In this document: piece after piece, positions 6,774 through 13,621 of the stretch
Position numbering within the stretch: position 1 is the stretch's first letter
Layout of the letters: the number at the start of each line of letters is the position of its first letter
Assembly: GCA_031256755.1 (NCBI GenBank)
Contig: JAIRPZ010000326.1
Coordinates: 1-13,772 of the forward strand
DNA from: Planctomycetaceae bacterium
GTDB lineage: Bacteria; Planctomycetota; Planctomycetia; Pirellulales; Thermoguttaceae
Length of the DNA stretch: 13,772 nt
Direction: 5' to 3'
Program-made: the position numbers and the translations under genes
The notes under the pieces: model-generated
Seen by the model: the letters and a program-made list of their open reading frames with translations, nothing else
The model's database searches: none
Told to the model about the DNA's origin: nothing

Positions 6774-9104
6774 GTGCCAAAGAAACAGACCGTTTGGGGA
6801 ATCGATGTCGGGAATTCGTCTCTCAAAGCACTCCGTTGCACCCTGTCCGACGAACCGGGGAAAGTCGAAGCACTCGCCTGCGATTTCATCGAACATTCCA
6901 AAGTTTTAACCCAGCCGGGAACAAATCCCGCCGAAACATTTGCCGAAACTCTTCAAACATTTTTAAGCCGTAATACAGTGATCGGAGACCGCATCGCCAT
7001 TTCCGTCTCCGGTCAAAATACCATTTCCCGGTTTTTGCCGCTGCCGCCGGTCGATCCGAAAAAAATCCCCGATGTGATCCGCTACGAAGCCAAACAATGG
7101 CTGCCGTTTGACATTGACGACGTGGTCTGGGACTTTCAGCCGCTGGGTCCGCAAAATACCGAGCCGGGCGAAATTCTTATGGACGCTCTCGTCGGCATGT
7201 TTGCCATCAAAAAAGATGTGGCATTCAAGTCCATTGATCCGTACATAAGCCGGAACGTTGATGTGGACTGCATCCAAAGTTCGCCGGTGGCTTTGTACAA
7301 CTTCGTCGCCTACGATTTGCTGCCGAAACCGCCGGCACCGGAAAACCGCGGTGAAAATCCGCCGCAGGATTCGCTCGTGGCCATCTGTGTCGGAACCAAC
7401 GCCACTGACGTGATTATCACCGACGGGATAAAAGTGTGGACACGCAACATCCCGCTCGGCGGCAATTCTTTTACAAAAGCATTGACACGCGAACTGCAAC
7501 TCACGTTTTCCAAAGCGGAATATCTCAAACGGAATATCGCCACCTCGAAAGATGTGGACGAACAGAAACGGGTTGTCACCGCAATGCGCCCCGTCTTCAA
7601 TGAAATGCTGAACGAAGTAAACAGGTCGCTGGAATACTACCTGACCATCAACCGGAAAGCGAAGTTTTCTAAAATTATTGCATTGGGAAATGCGGTGAAA
7701 TTGCCCGGCTTCCGTCATTTTCTCTCGCAAAATATCGGTTATGAAGTTGTCCGTCTTTCGCGGTTTAATACCCTGACCGGTGCCGAAGTGACCGAATCGC
7801 ATATTTTTAAGGAGAATTTGCCGTCATTTGCAGCGTGTTACGGGCTGGCATTGCAGCAACTCGGCGTTGCATCGATGCGTACCAATTTGATGCCGCGCGA
7901 GGTCATCACCGACCGGATTATTCGGGACAAAAAGCCATGGGCATTAGCCGCCGCCGCCGTATTGATGCTGGGAACAACCATTCAATTTGCCGGAACCGCC
8001 GTCGTTCATAACAACATTGCCAATGACGCTTATAAAAATGCGGAAAGTAAGGCAAAACAGGTTCAAACATTGTCAGACGGCATGAAAAAGAAAACGGCTG
8101 ATGCCGTTGCGTCTTTCCAAAAAGTGAACCAGTTCGGGCAAACCCTGACCAGCAATGTCGAAGGGCGGATTGTATGGATGGAAATTCTTCGGGCTATAGA
8201 TGCGTCTCTGCCGCAGTCGCAGCCCAATGCAAAAGGCAAAGGCCGCGATCCCAAAACGGAGAAGGACTTTATCGAACAGGATAAAGTTTATATTGAGAGC
8301 ATTGAGGCCGTTCCTGTCCAAAGTTTTGCGGCTTGGTTTCAGCCGCTGAAAGATGCCAAACAGTATTATCCCGACGACGATGAAGTAATCGATCCGGCAA
8401 AAACGGATCAAGACGGGAAGCCGCTGCCGCCTGCCAGCGATGCGGAACGGTTTGAGCGGTTCAAAGCAAAAGGTCCTGTCGATGCAGCCGCAACCGCTGC
8501 CGAAGCGGCACCGGTCAAACGGATTGTTCAGATTACCGGCTATCATTACCATAACCCGATCGACAACAGCGATGAAAGCGGCGAACGCTATTTGCGGCGG
8601 ACGCTGATCGGTCGTTTGAAACATGGGACAGTGAAATTGCCTCCGACATTGGAAGAGCAGTTAAGCGGGGTCGGCGTTAAGGAAGTGACCATGCAGGATT
8701 TGGGGATTTCCTATCCTACGATACTCAATCCGCAAAGTATTGAATTCGAAGAGATTCTGAATCCGGCATTGCTGCCGCTGCCGGATTTCGGGGGAGCGGT
8801 TTCTGCCGGACCGACGGGGGGCCGACCTCCGGCAGGCAGACCTGTATCGCCGCGGATACCGGCGAGAGGTGAAACGAAACCGTCCGCTCCGTCCGGCGTT
8901 GTTCCCCAAACATCGGACGGTCCGAAATCGGCGGAAGACTATGCGGCGAGTAAGGGATTACCCCTTAACATTACGCTCCGCCGGTTTGATTTTGTCATAC
9001 AATTTGCTTGGGAAGAAACGTCTCCCAGCAAACGCAAGGCGAAAGCCGATGCCGCCCCGAAAGCAGCGGATCCGAACACTCCTGCCGCAACGCCGAAAAA
9101 ATAG
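6774..9104 (+). CDS. pilM: PilM-like ATPase fused to a PilN-like segment
   Basis: A 776-residue protein. Residues 5-365 are PilM-like, an actin-fold ATPase that forms the inner-membrane platform of type IV pili and type II secretion: phosphate-1 motif GIDVGNSSLK (9-18), 'YEAKQWLPFDIDDVVWD' (104-120), a phosphate-2 region at 203-217, 'NIPLGGNSFTKAL' (225-237) and the adenosine-site-like ALGNAVKLPG (303-312). Residues 370-376 (TNLMPRE) resemble the conserved start of PilN, followed by one membrane segment (about 389-411), a probable coiled coil (about 415-455) and a periplasmic part. The chain thus seems to join PilM and PilN, which are usually separate, bound proteins. Residues about 670-730 are Pro/Gly-rich, and the end is Lys/Ala-rich. 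In the phosphate-2 region the usual Asp of DIG is Cys205 (CVGT), so ATP use may be altered. The start is GTG at 6774 with no Shine-Dalgarno sequence. No other pilus gene is in the window. Confidence 0.8.
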   Translation: MPKKQTVWGIDVGNSSLKALRCTLSDEPGKVEALACDFIEHSKVLTQPGTNPAETFAETLQTFLSRNTVIGDRIAISVSGQNTISRFLPLPPVDPKKIPDVIRYEAKQWLPFDIDDVVWDFQPLGPQNTEPGEILMDALVGMFAIKKDVAFKSIDPYISRNVDVDCIQSSPVALYNFVAYDLLPKPPAPENRGENPPQDSLVAICVGTNATDVIITDGIKVWTRNIPLGGNSFTKALTRELQLTFSKAEYLKRNIATSKDVDEQKRVVTAMRPVFNEMLNEVNRSLEYYLTINRKAKFSKIIALGNAVKLPGFRHFLSQNIGYEVVRLSRFNTLTGAEVTESHIFKENLPSFAACYGLALQQLGVASMRTNLMPREVITDRIIRDKKPWALAAAAVLMLGTTIQFAGTAVVHNNIANDAYKNAESKAKQVQTLSDGMKKKTADAVASFQKVNQFGQTLTSNVEGRIVWMEILRAIDASLPQSQPNAKGKGRDPKTEKDFIEQDKVYIESIEAVPVQSFAAWFQPLKDAKQYYPDDDEVIDPAKTDQDGKPLPPASDAERFERFKAKGPVDAAATAAEAAPVKRIVQITGYHYHNPIDNSDESGERYLRRTLIGRLKHGTVKLPPTLEEQLSGVGVKEVTMQDLGISYPTILNPQSIEFEEILNPALLPLPDFGGAVSAGPTGGRPPAGRPVSPRIPARGETKPSAPSGVVPQTSDGPKSAEDYAASKGLPLNITLRRFDFVIQFAWEETSPSKRKAKADAAPKAADPNTPAATPKK

Positions 9105-9109
9105 ACAAC

Positions 9110-9637
9110 ATGGAAACGATATTTTCAAGCAAGATATTTACGGTCGTTAAAAAATATATGACGGGGCGCAGCGGTGCTTCTCTGGAACGGCATGTGATTC
9201 TGCATCCGGGTGCCGTGGTGATTTTGCCGATTCTGCCGGACGGACGTATCGTCCTGATCCGGCAGCACCGGATTGCCGTTGATGCCGACTTGATCGAACT
9301 TCCGGCCGGAACAAGAGAACCGGCGGAAGAGCCGATTGTGACCGCCCGGCGCGAACTGATCGAAGAAACCGGTTATATTGCCGGATTGCTCACGCCGGTT
9401 TTTCAGTTTTTCGCTTCGCCCGGTTTTGTACGCGAAGAAATGCATCTTTTCAAAGCGGAAAAATTAATTGCCGGTCCGACAGCAATGGAAGACGGAGAAA
9501 AAATCGAATCCCTCATCGTTGATCTGCCGCAAGCCGTTGAAATGATCCGGTCGGTAGAAATACGCGATGCCAAAACAATGATCGGATTGTTATGGCATTA
9601 TCAGCAAACAGTCATGAACCGAACTGCCGTACAATAG
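9110..9637 (+). CDS. Nudix hydrolase, ADP-ribose pyrophosphatase type
   Basis: A 175-residue cytoplasmic Nudix enzyme. The Nudix box is complete (residues 67-89): G67, five residues, E73, seven residues, then REL-I-EE-T-G-Y (81-89). These Glu residues hold the catalytic metal ions. 'SPG' at 103-105 puts a Pro 16 residues after the box glycine, the placement typical of ADP-ribose pyrophosphatases, which cleave ADP-ribose to AMP and ribose 5-phosphate. 'LIELPAG' (61-67) also fits that branch. ATG at 9110, 5 nt after the pilM stop, starts the protein where the family normally begins; an upstream in-frame ATG at 9008 would add 34 unrelated residues and overlap pilM. No Shine-Dalgarno sequence; translation is probably coupled to pilM. 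The pairing with pilM looks incidental rather than functional. Confidence 0.85.
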   Translation: METIFSSKIFTVVKKYMTGRSGASLERHVILHPGAVVILPILPDGRIVLIRQHRIAVDADLIELPAGTREPAEEPIVTARRELIEETGYIAGLLTPVFQFFASPGFVREEMHLFKAEKLIAGPTAMEDGEKIESLIVDLPQAVEMIRSVEIRDAKTMIGLLWHYQQTVMNRTAVQ

Positions 9638-9678
9638 TTAAAGATGGCATAAACTGACCGTTTTTTTCTTGGTGCGGC

Positions 9679-9700
9679 TGCCGAAAGGCAAATTTATTTT
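9679..9700 (+). terminator. Weak hairpin plus T-tract after Nudix gene
   Basis: TGCC (9679-9682) pairs with GGCA (9687-9690) across a GAAA tetraloop, followed by AATTTATTTTTTTT to 9704. The T-tract is good but the stem has only four pairs, so termination would be inefficient. It lies 42 nt after the Nudix stop. Confidence 0.35.
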
Positions 9701-9721
9701 TTTTCCTGCCCGCAGCGGACG

Positions 9722-9763
9722 ATTCAAATCGGGAAAGTCCCCCTTCACGTTTTTGATTTGAAT
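9722..9763 (+). repeat. Inverted repeat abutting the hydrolase start codon
   Basis: ATTCAAATC (9722-9730) is perfectly complementary to GATTTGAAT (9755-9763), with 24 nt between. A second small dyad, GGGA-AAG-TCCC (9731-9741), sits inside, directly next to the first arm. The right arm ends 5 nt before the ATG at 9769, where a ribosome-binding site would lie. It could be a DNA operator or an RNA structure limiting translation. Confidence 0.5.
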
Positions 9764-9768
9764 ACCGT

Positions 9769-10836
9769 ATGAACAGCATCCTCCATAAAGCGGTGTTTGC
9801 CGGACATTTGAGCGTTGCGTTTCTTCTGTGTTTCTGGTTTGTACCGGACGTTTCTGCCTACGAAACCGTTTTTTACCGGACAGACCGGAACCGTTCCATT
9901 CCCGTTAAAATTGATTTTCCCAACAGATTGCAAAAATCGCCGGTGATTTTGATTTCGCACGGCATCGGCAGTTCGATCAGCGGAACGAGTTATCTTGCGG
10001 AAGCGTGGACAGCACGCGGATTTGTTTGTGTTTCGATGCAGCACCCCGGAAGCGATGAAAATATCTGGAAAGGAAAAATCCGAATTCTGGATGAGTTCAA
10101 AGAGAGTTACGCACGAAACTGGAGTTGCCGGACGCGTGCCGAAGATATTGTTTTTGTACTGAACCGTATCGAGCAACTTGTTCAAAAAGATAAACGTTTT
10201 GCCGCCAGAATGGATATGGATCGTGTCGGTGTTGCCGGTATTGATCTCGGTGCTTTGGCTTCGCTGCTCGTTGCCGGTCAGGTGCCGCCGGATAAGGGAA
10301 AATCGCTGCACGATCCCCGAATCAAAGCCGTTCTTGCAATGAGTCCGCCTGTCCGGTACACCAAAACGGCTTTTCATGAAATATACAGTCCTATTACAGT
10401 ACCGGCACTTTTTATTACCGGCACCGAAGATGACGGCATTGTCGGACCGACCAAAGCGAAAGATCGGCGTATTCCGTTTGATTCGATGAGTCATGCACCG
10501 CGGTATTTGATCACGCTTGAAGGTGCCGGACACCGGATTTACGGCGGCAGAGTTTTTTCCGCTTTCGACTTCGGAAACGACAAATATCACGATGCCATTG
10601 TGCGTTCTTCGAGCCGTTTTTGGAATGCGGCATTGCGGAACGACTCTGCGGCAATCCGTGCGATGAACACTTTCGGCTGGCAGTCGCTTGTCGGACTGCC
10701 GGCATTCGTTGAGCGGCGAAGTCCGGCGGCAGATACGGCGATGGTAACCGCCGATACGGAACCGAAGACCGCAGCCGGCATTGCACCGGAAACAAATACC
10801 GCCGCTGTTTCCGGGACTTTGACCGGAAATCCTTAA
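9769..10836 (+). CDS. Exported alpha/beta hydrolase with Asp at the nucleophile position
   Basis: A 355-residue protein with a signal peptide (1-30; hydrophobic core about 13-25, likely cut after DVSA). The hydrolase fold follows: strand and oxyanion region 'PVILISHGIGSS' (58-69), then the nucleophile elbow 'DRVGVAGIDLGALAS' (151-165). Relatives of the dienelactone hydrolase/PAF-acetylhydrolase group have G-x-S-x-G here; this protein has G157-I-D159-L-G161 (codon gat). Asp is the nucleophile in haloalkane dehalogenases and epoxide hydrolases, so the protein may be active with altered chemistry, or inactive. Further candidates for the triad are in GTEDD (218-222) and H255 (GAGHRIYGG). The last 45 residues are Ala/Thr/Pro-rich and probably disordered. 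An inverted repeat covers the start region. Its stop codon overlaps that of the convergent nuoE-like gene. Likely extracytoplasmic; substrate unknown. Confidence 0.8.
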   Translation: MNSILHKAVFAGHLSVAFLLCFWFVPDVSAYETVFYRTDRNRSIPVKIDFPNRLQKSPVILISHGIGSSISGTSYLAEAWTARGFVCVSMQHPGSDENIWKGKIRILDEFKESYARNWSCRTRAEDIVFVLNRIEQLVQKDKRFAARMDMDRVGVAGIDLGALASLLVAGQVPPDKGKSLHDPRIKAVLAMSPPVRYTKTAFHEIYSPITVPALFITGTEDDGIVGPTKAKDRRIPFDSMSHAPRYLITLEGAGHRIYGGRVFSAFDFGNDKYHDAIVRSSSRFWNAALRNDSAAIRAMNTFGWQSLVGLPAFVERRSPAADTAMVTADTEPKTAAGIAPETNTAAVSGTLTGNP

Positions 10837-10842
10837 CCGGTT
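10821..10842. terminator. Small hairpin spanning the convergent stop codons
   Basis: ACCGG (10822-10826) pairs with CCGGT (10837-10841), extendable by a G-T pair (10821/10842), around a 10-nt loop that holds both stop codons. There is no strong T-tract on either side. It is the only hairpin I see between the convergent genes, but it is short and may be chance in CCGG-rich DNA. Confidence 0.2.
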
Positions 10843-11309
10843 TGTCTCCGGTATCGGTCTAATATCCTTGGTATTGCCTGCGTGGTCAGATTGGCGTGAA
10901 ACTCTCCGTCAATGTTGATGACCGGTGCAAGACCGCATGCGCCGATACAGGCAACCACTTCCAAACTGAACAATCCGTCGCGGGTGGTTTCTCCTGTTTC
11001 GATTTTCAATTCCCGTTTGATGACATCCAGAATCGCCGCGGAACCTTTGACGTGACAAGCCGTTCCGCGGCAAATCTGAATGTGATATTTTCCCTGCGGC
11101 GAAAACCGGAACTGGTTGTAAAATGTTGCCACACCGTAAATTTTGCTTGCCGGTATGCCGAGCGTTTTACCGACAATTTCGACAGATTCGCGGGATAAAA
11201 AACCAAGCCGTTCCTGCACTTCTTGGAGGATCGGAATCAGCGAATCCCGTTCATCGCCGGGATGGTCTGCGAGAATTTCTTTAACGGTTTCGGCAATGGA
11301 TGTCGTCAT
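10833..11309 (-). CDS. nuoE: NuoE/HndA-like 2Fe-2S subunit
   Basis: A 158-residue thioredoxin-fold [2Fe-2S] protein of the NuoE (24 kDa)/HndA family, an electron-entry subunit of NADH dehydrogenases and NAD-linked or bifurcating hydrogenases. The four cluster ligands are present: C80 and C85 (CRGTAC), C121 and C125 (CIGAC). The N-terminal helical part 'LIPILQEVQERLGFLS' and 'IYGVATFYNQF' are typical. I chose ATG at 11309, 25 nt after the hdrC stop, which gives the family's usual length; an upstream in-frame ATG at 11372 would add 21 residues and overlap hdrC by 38 nt. No Shine-Dalgarno sequence is seen. The usual partner NuoF/HydB, which holds FMN and binds NAD(H), is not downstream, because the operon ends here. 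It probably works with HdrC and a flavoprotein encoded elsewhere. Confidence 0.88.
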   Translation of the reverse strand: MTTSIAETVKEILADHPGDERDSLIPILQEVQERLGFLSRESVEIVGKTLGIPASKIYGVATFYNQFRFSPQGKYHIQICRGTACHVKGSAAILDVIKRELKIETGETTRDGLFSLEVVACIGACGLAPVINIDGEFHANLTTQAIPRILDRYRRQTG

Positions 11310-11334
11310 GGCGGATTTGATAGGCGAAAGTGAG

Positions 11335-11901
11335 TTAAGAATCTCCGCATTTTGCGAAAATTCGTCGAACAATGGCTTTATCTTTAACAGGGGACCCTAT
11401 TTTGATATGAAGTTTGCCCCGCAGGAACATTGGCAGACCGAGGTCGGCATCCTTTAAGGCGGCGGTTACGCTGCCGTCGCCGAAAAAGCCGCGGATTTTG
11501 TATTCTGCAACCATTTCGATTTCGTTGGTGCGTCCGTTGCGTTTGACGGTATTCAGAAAAGCCCGCTGAAACACGGCGATTCTTTTTTGTTTCGGATGTA
11601 CGCAACGTTCTTTGACGGCAATTTCTTTGAGTGCATCCATAATACCGGCGATATTCACGGACTTCGGACATCGGGCGGAACACGTCAAGCAACTGACGCA
11701 TTGCCAGACCGATTGTGCGGAAGCGGCTTGCCGGACATCGCCGTATTGGACGAGCCGGACGATGGTATTTGGCAGCACGTCCATTTTTTCGGCTTGCGGA
11801 CATCCGGCGGAACACTTTCCGCACTGGTAGCAATCGGCAACTTTTGTGTGGGCGAGTGTCTCGACTTGGGCAATTTCGGGATTTTGATTCTCGCAGTGCA
11901 A
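11335..11901 (-). CDS. hdrC: HdrC-like protein with two 4Fe-4S clusters
   Basis: A 188-residue ferredoxin-like protein resembling heterodisulfide reductase subunit C, which passes electrons between HdrA and HdrB. Two complete CxxCxxCxxxCP motifs are present: C24, C27, C30, C34 and C68, C71, C74, C78. The C-terminal part ('AFLNTVKRNGRTNEIEM', 'DADLGLPMFLRGKL') fits bacterial HdrC-like proteins rather than succinate dehydrogenase subunits. The start is TTG at 11901, supported by the ribosome-binding site AGGAG (11914-11910) 8 nt upstream and by a promoter at 11938-11966. nuoE follows after 25 nt. HdrB, which holds the catalytic cysteine-rich domains, and HdrA are absent from the window. The pair may feed NADH electrons to, or take them from, a disulfide- or ferredoxin-linked complex; this is inference. 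Confidence 0.88.
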   Translation of the reverse strand: MHCENQNPEIAQVETLAHTKVADCYQCGKCSAGCPQAEKMDVLPNTIVRLVQYGDVRQAASAQSVWQCVSCLTCSARCPKSVNIAGIMDALKEIAVKERCVHPKQKRIAVFQRAFLNTVKRNGRTNEIEMVAEYKIRGFFGDGSVTAALKDADLGLPMFLRGKLHIKIGSPVKDKAIVRRIFAKCGDS

Positions 11902-11937
11902 GGAAACTTCTCCTGTTTAACAAAATAATGCGTTCCT

Positions 11938-11966
11938 ATTTTTGCAAAAAACATTTGGCTTGTCAA
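11938..11966 (-). promoter_or_regulatory. Promoter of hdrC-nuoE unit
   Basis: A perfect -35 hexamer TTGACA (11966-11961) and AAAAAT (11943-11938, 4 of 6) are separated by 17 nt that include a T-tract. Transcription would start near 11931, giving a 30-nt leader that contains AGGAG before the TTG start. It implies that hdrC-nuoE can be transcribed separately from the FeS-PAS and acyltransferase genes upstream. Confidence 0.6.
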
Positions 11967-12003
11967 GAGGACAAAAACGGCATCGCGCCGTGTCCCTGCC
12001 GTT

Positions 12004-12759
12004 CTAATCCCAGTCATCCGGGACAACGGCTTTACGGGAATTTCCGTAATACATCAAAGACGATTTCGGTCCCATACAAACAAGCGACTCGCCGGCAAGC
12101 GGCTGACCGGATACCGCCCACGATTCGGCTTCGACCGTCAAATGAGTTAAAAGCATTTCCAGTTTCTGCCGGTAATGCTCCAAATCGGCTTTCGAAAGTT
12201 TTTTCGGAATGTCGATCATCGGAGACGAAATCATCCGTCCGCGGGCAAACGGAAACGGCACCGCAAAACGATCCCAACTGTTCATCCGGTGACACCGGTC
12301 ATAACCGACACCAAGCAGCACTATCGGCATTTGCAGTTTGGACGCAAGAAAAACAGCACCGGGCGCAAGATGCCGGTAAGGTCCTTGCGGACCGTCCGGC
12401 GTAAAGGCCAGAATGTCATGCTCTTGCAGATGAACAAATTCTTTAAGGGCCGAACTGCCGCCGTGCGAACTGGAACCGCGGAGACATTTCATACCGAGAA
12501 AGCCCGCCGCCTGACGGACAAGTTCCGCATCGCCGTGTTGACTTAACAACATCGTCACAGGACTGTGCCGCCGGAAAAAAAGTGGACACAAAATATGTTC
12601 GTGCCAAAACATCAGAATATAATGCCGTTTGGCAACAGACGCATCAATACGCGGATCATAAAAAGCCCATTTGAAATTGACCGAACCGATCAATAACCGG
12701 AAAAATGCAGTGCCGCAAAGCCCGAAGGCGCGGCGGAAGAAAGGATGAGTCATTTTCAT
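12004..12759 (-). CDS. DUF374 lysophospholipid acyltransferase-like protein
   Basis: A 251-residue protein of the DUF374 branch of the lysophospholipid acyltransferase superfamily, linked to membrane lipid or lipid A-type acylation. Landmarks are 'MFWHEHIL' (50-57), 'SQHGDAELV' (73-81), which contains the catalytic His and Asp, 'RGSSSHGG' (94-101), 'TPDGPQGP' (120-127) and 'MNSWDRFAVPFPFARG' (159-174). The hydrophobic, basic N-terminus (about 7-30) could anchor it to the inner membrane. The start is ATG at 12759 or 12753; neither has a clear ribosome-binding site. It lies 27 nt after the FeS-PAS gene and is probably co-transcribed with it, though no functional link is obvious. The last 30 residues are unlike the family and may be disordered. 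Confidence 0.85.
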   Translation of the reverse strand: MKMTHPFFRRAFGLCGTAFFRLLIGSVNFKWAFYDPRIDASVAKRHYILMFWHEHILCPLFFRRHSPVTMLLSQHGDAELVRQAAGFLGMKCLRGSSSHGGSSALKEFVHLQEHDILAFTPDGPQGPYRHLAPGAVFLASKLQMPIVLLGVGYDRCHRMNSWDRFAVPFPFARGRMISSPMIDIPKKLSKADLEHYRQKLEMLLTHLTVEAESWAVSGQPLAGESLVCMGPKSSLMYYGNSRKAVVPDDWD

Positions 12760-12786
12760 AAAGGTTCGTTTTGCTGTGTCCGTCCG

Positions 12787-13545
12787 CTATTCTTTTTGGG
12801 CGTTTTCTACCAGAGATTCAAGGAGCAATTCGGCGCGGGCGGCGTTTTCACCGAGACAAGCGGCTATCGTTTCCGCCATCCGAACCTGCTGCTCCAGCAA
12901 TTCTCTCGCCTGACTGACCGTGTGCTGCCGCAACTGATCAAGCCGGATTTCATGTTTCTGCATTTTCGTAATGTTCATGAAAATACCGACAAACTGTTTT
13001 TCCGCCGGCAGTGCATAAAGCACTTCGCGGCAGACCAAATGATACGATTCATGGTTGACGGTGATTTCGATCATTTTTTCCGGTTCCGCCAGCAGATGTT
13101 CAAACGGTTCGGGATCCATCAGATAGGAAATCGGACGGCCGCAGACGGCATTGGAACATTGAAAGAACTGCCGGAATGCCGGATTCATGTTGATAATGTG
13201 CAGATGTTCGTCCAGTGTAACGATGCCGTTCGGACTGGTTTCGATGACCCGGTCAAGCCGCTGTTCGGCCGTTTTGCGGAAAAAGGGGATACACATTTCC
13301 GGTGTTGCGAGTCCTTCGATCACGGCAATCGCCATTTCCCGGCACGACGGATAACCGCACGCGGAACAATTCAGTTGGTTTTCGGCGGCGGTTTTTCCGG
13401 TTTTTTCGTACACATCCCGAATCATCGTTTCCGTAATTTCTTTCCGAACAAACGGAGACGATGCCTGATAGACCGCCGTTAAGGACGCAATAAACTGTTC
13501 CTCTTCGGAAGAGAGTGTTTCTGCCGTATGAAAGGGATCCGGCAT
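12787..13545 (-). CDS. 4Fe-4S plus PAS domain protein (hydrogenase-associated type)
   Basis: A 252-residue cytoplasmic protein with an FeS-type [4Fe-4S] motif, C60-x2-C63-x4-C68-x16-C85 ('CSACGYPSC' then 'MCIPF'), then a PAS domain (about 94-195; 'IETSPNGIVTLDEHLHIINMNPAF', split by its usual loop) and a C-terminal coiled coil (about 196-250). From memory, this FeS-PAS-coiled-coil order is the C-terminal half of the sensory (group C) [FeFe]-hydrogenase-like proteins; here the N-terminal hydrogenase domain is missing. It has no histidine kinase, phosphatase or DNA-binding domain, so any output must pass through a partner. The start is ATG at 13545, with GAGGAA (13559-13554) 8 nt upstream and a promoter at 13593-13621; the open frame reaches 13767, but that extension is not protein-like. 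The likely role is redox or ligand sensing. Confidence 0.82.
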   Translation of the reverse strand: MPDPFHTAETLSSEEEQFIASLTAVYQASSPFVRKEITETMIRDVYEKTGKTAAENQLNCSACGYPSCREMAIAVIEGLATPEMCIPFFRKTAEQRLDRVIETSPNGIVTLDEHLHIINMNPAFRQFFQCSNAVCGRPISYLMDPEPFEHLLAEPEKMIEITVNHESYHLVCREVLYALPAEKQFVGIFMNITKMQKHEIRLDQLRQHTVSQARELLEQQVRMAETIAACLGENAARAELLLESLVENAQKE

Positions 13546-13592
13546 CGGTACAGTTCCTCGTAAAGGGATGGTTTTCTGTTGAATAGACAATG

Positions 13593-13621
13593 AGTATAAC
13601 ACTGCGGGAGCGGACGGACAA
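13593..13621 (-). promoter_or_regulatory. Promoter of FeS-PAS/DUF374 unit
   Basis: TTGTCC (13621-13616, 4 of 6 consensus bases) and TATACT (13598-13593, 5 of 6) are 17 nt apart. Transcription would start near 13586, giving a 40-nt leader with GAGGAA before the ATG at 13545. A perfect inverted repeat (13609-13640) overlaps the -35 hexamer. Confidence 0.6.

Noticed and set aside
6963..7802. Minus-strand open frame of 279 codons inside pilM
   Set aside because: It is antisense to the conserved PilM domain and has no recognisable motif or start signal.
9008..9109. Upstream start for the Nudix gene
   Set aside because: It would add 34 unrelated residues and overlap the pilM end; ATG at 9110 gives the normal family N-terminus.
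9745..10590. Minus-strand open frame of 281 codons opposite the hydrolase
   Set aside because: The plus strand carries a signal peptide and an alpha/beta-hydrolase fold here; the antisense product is low-information.
12745..13482. Plus-strand open frame of 245 codons
   Set aside because: It is antisense to the FeS-PAS gene, whose cysteine motif, PAS domain, ribosome-binding site and promoter are all on the minus strand.
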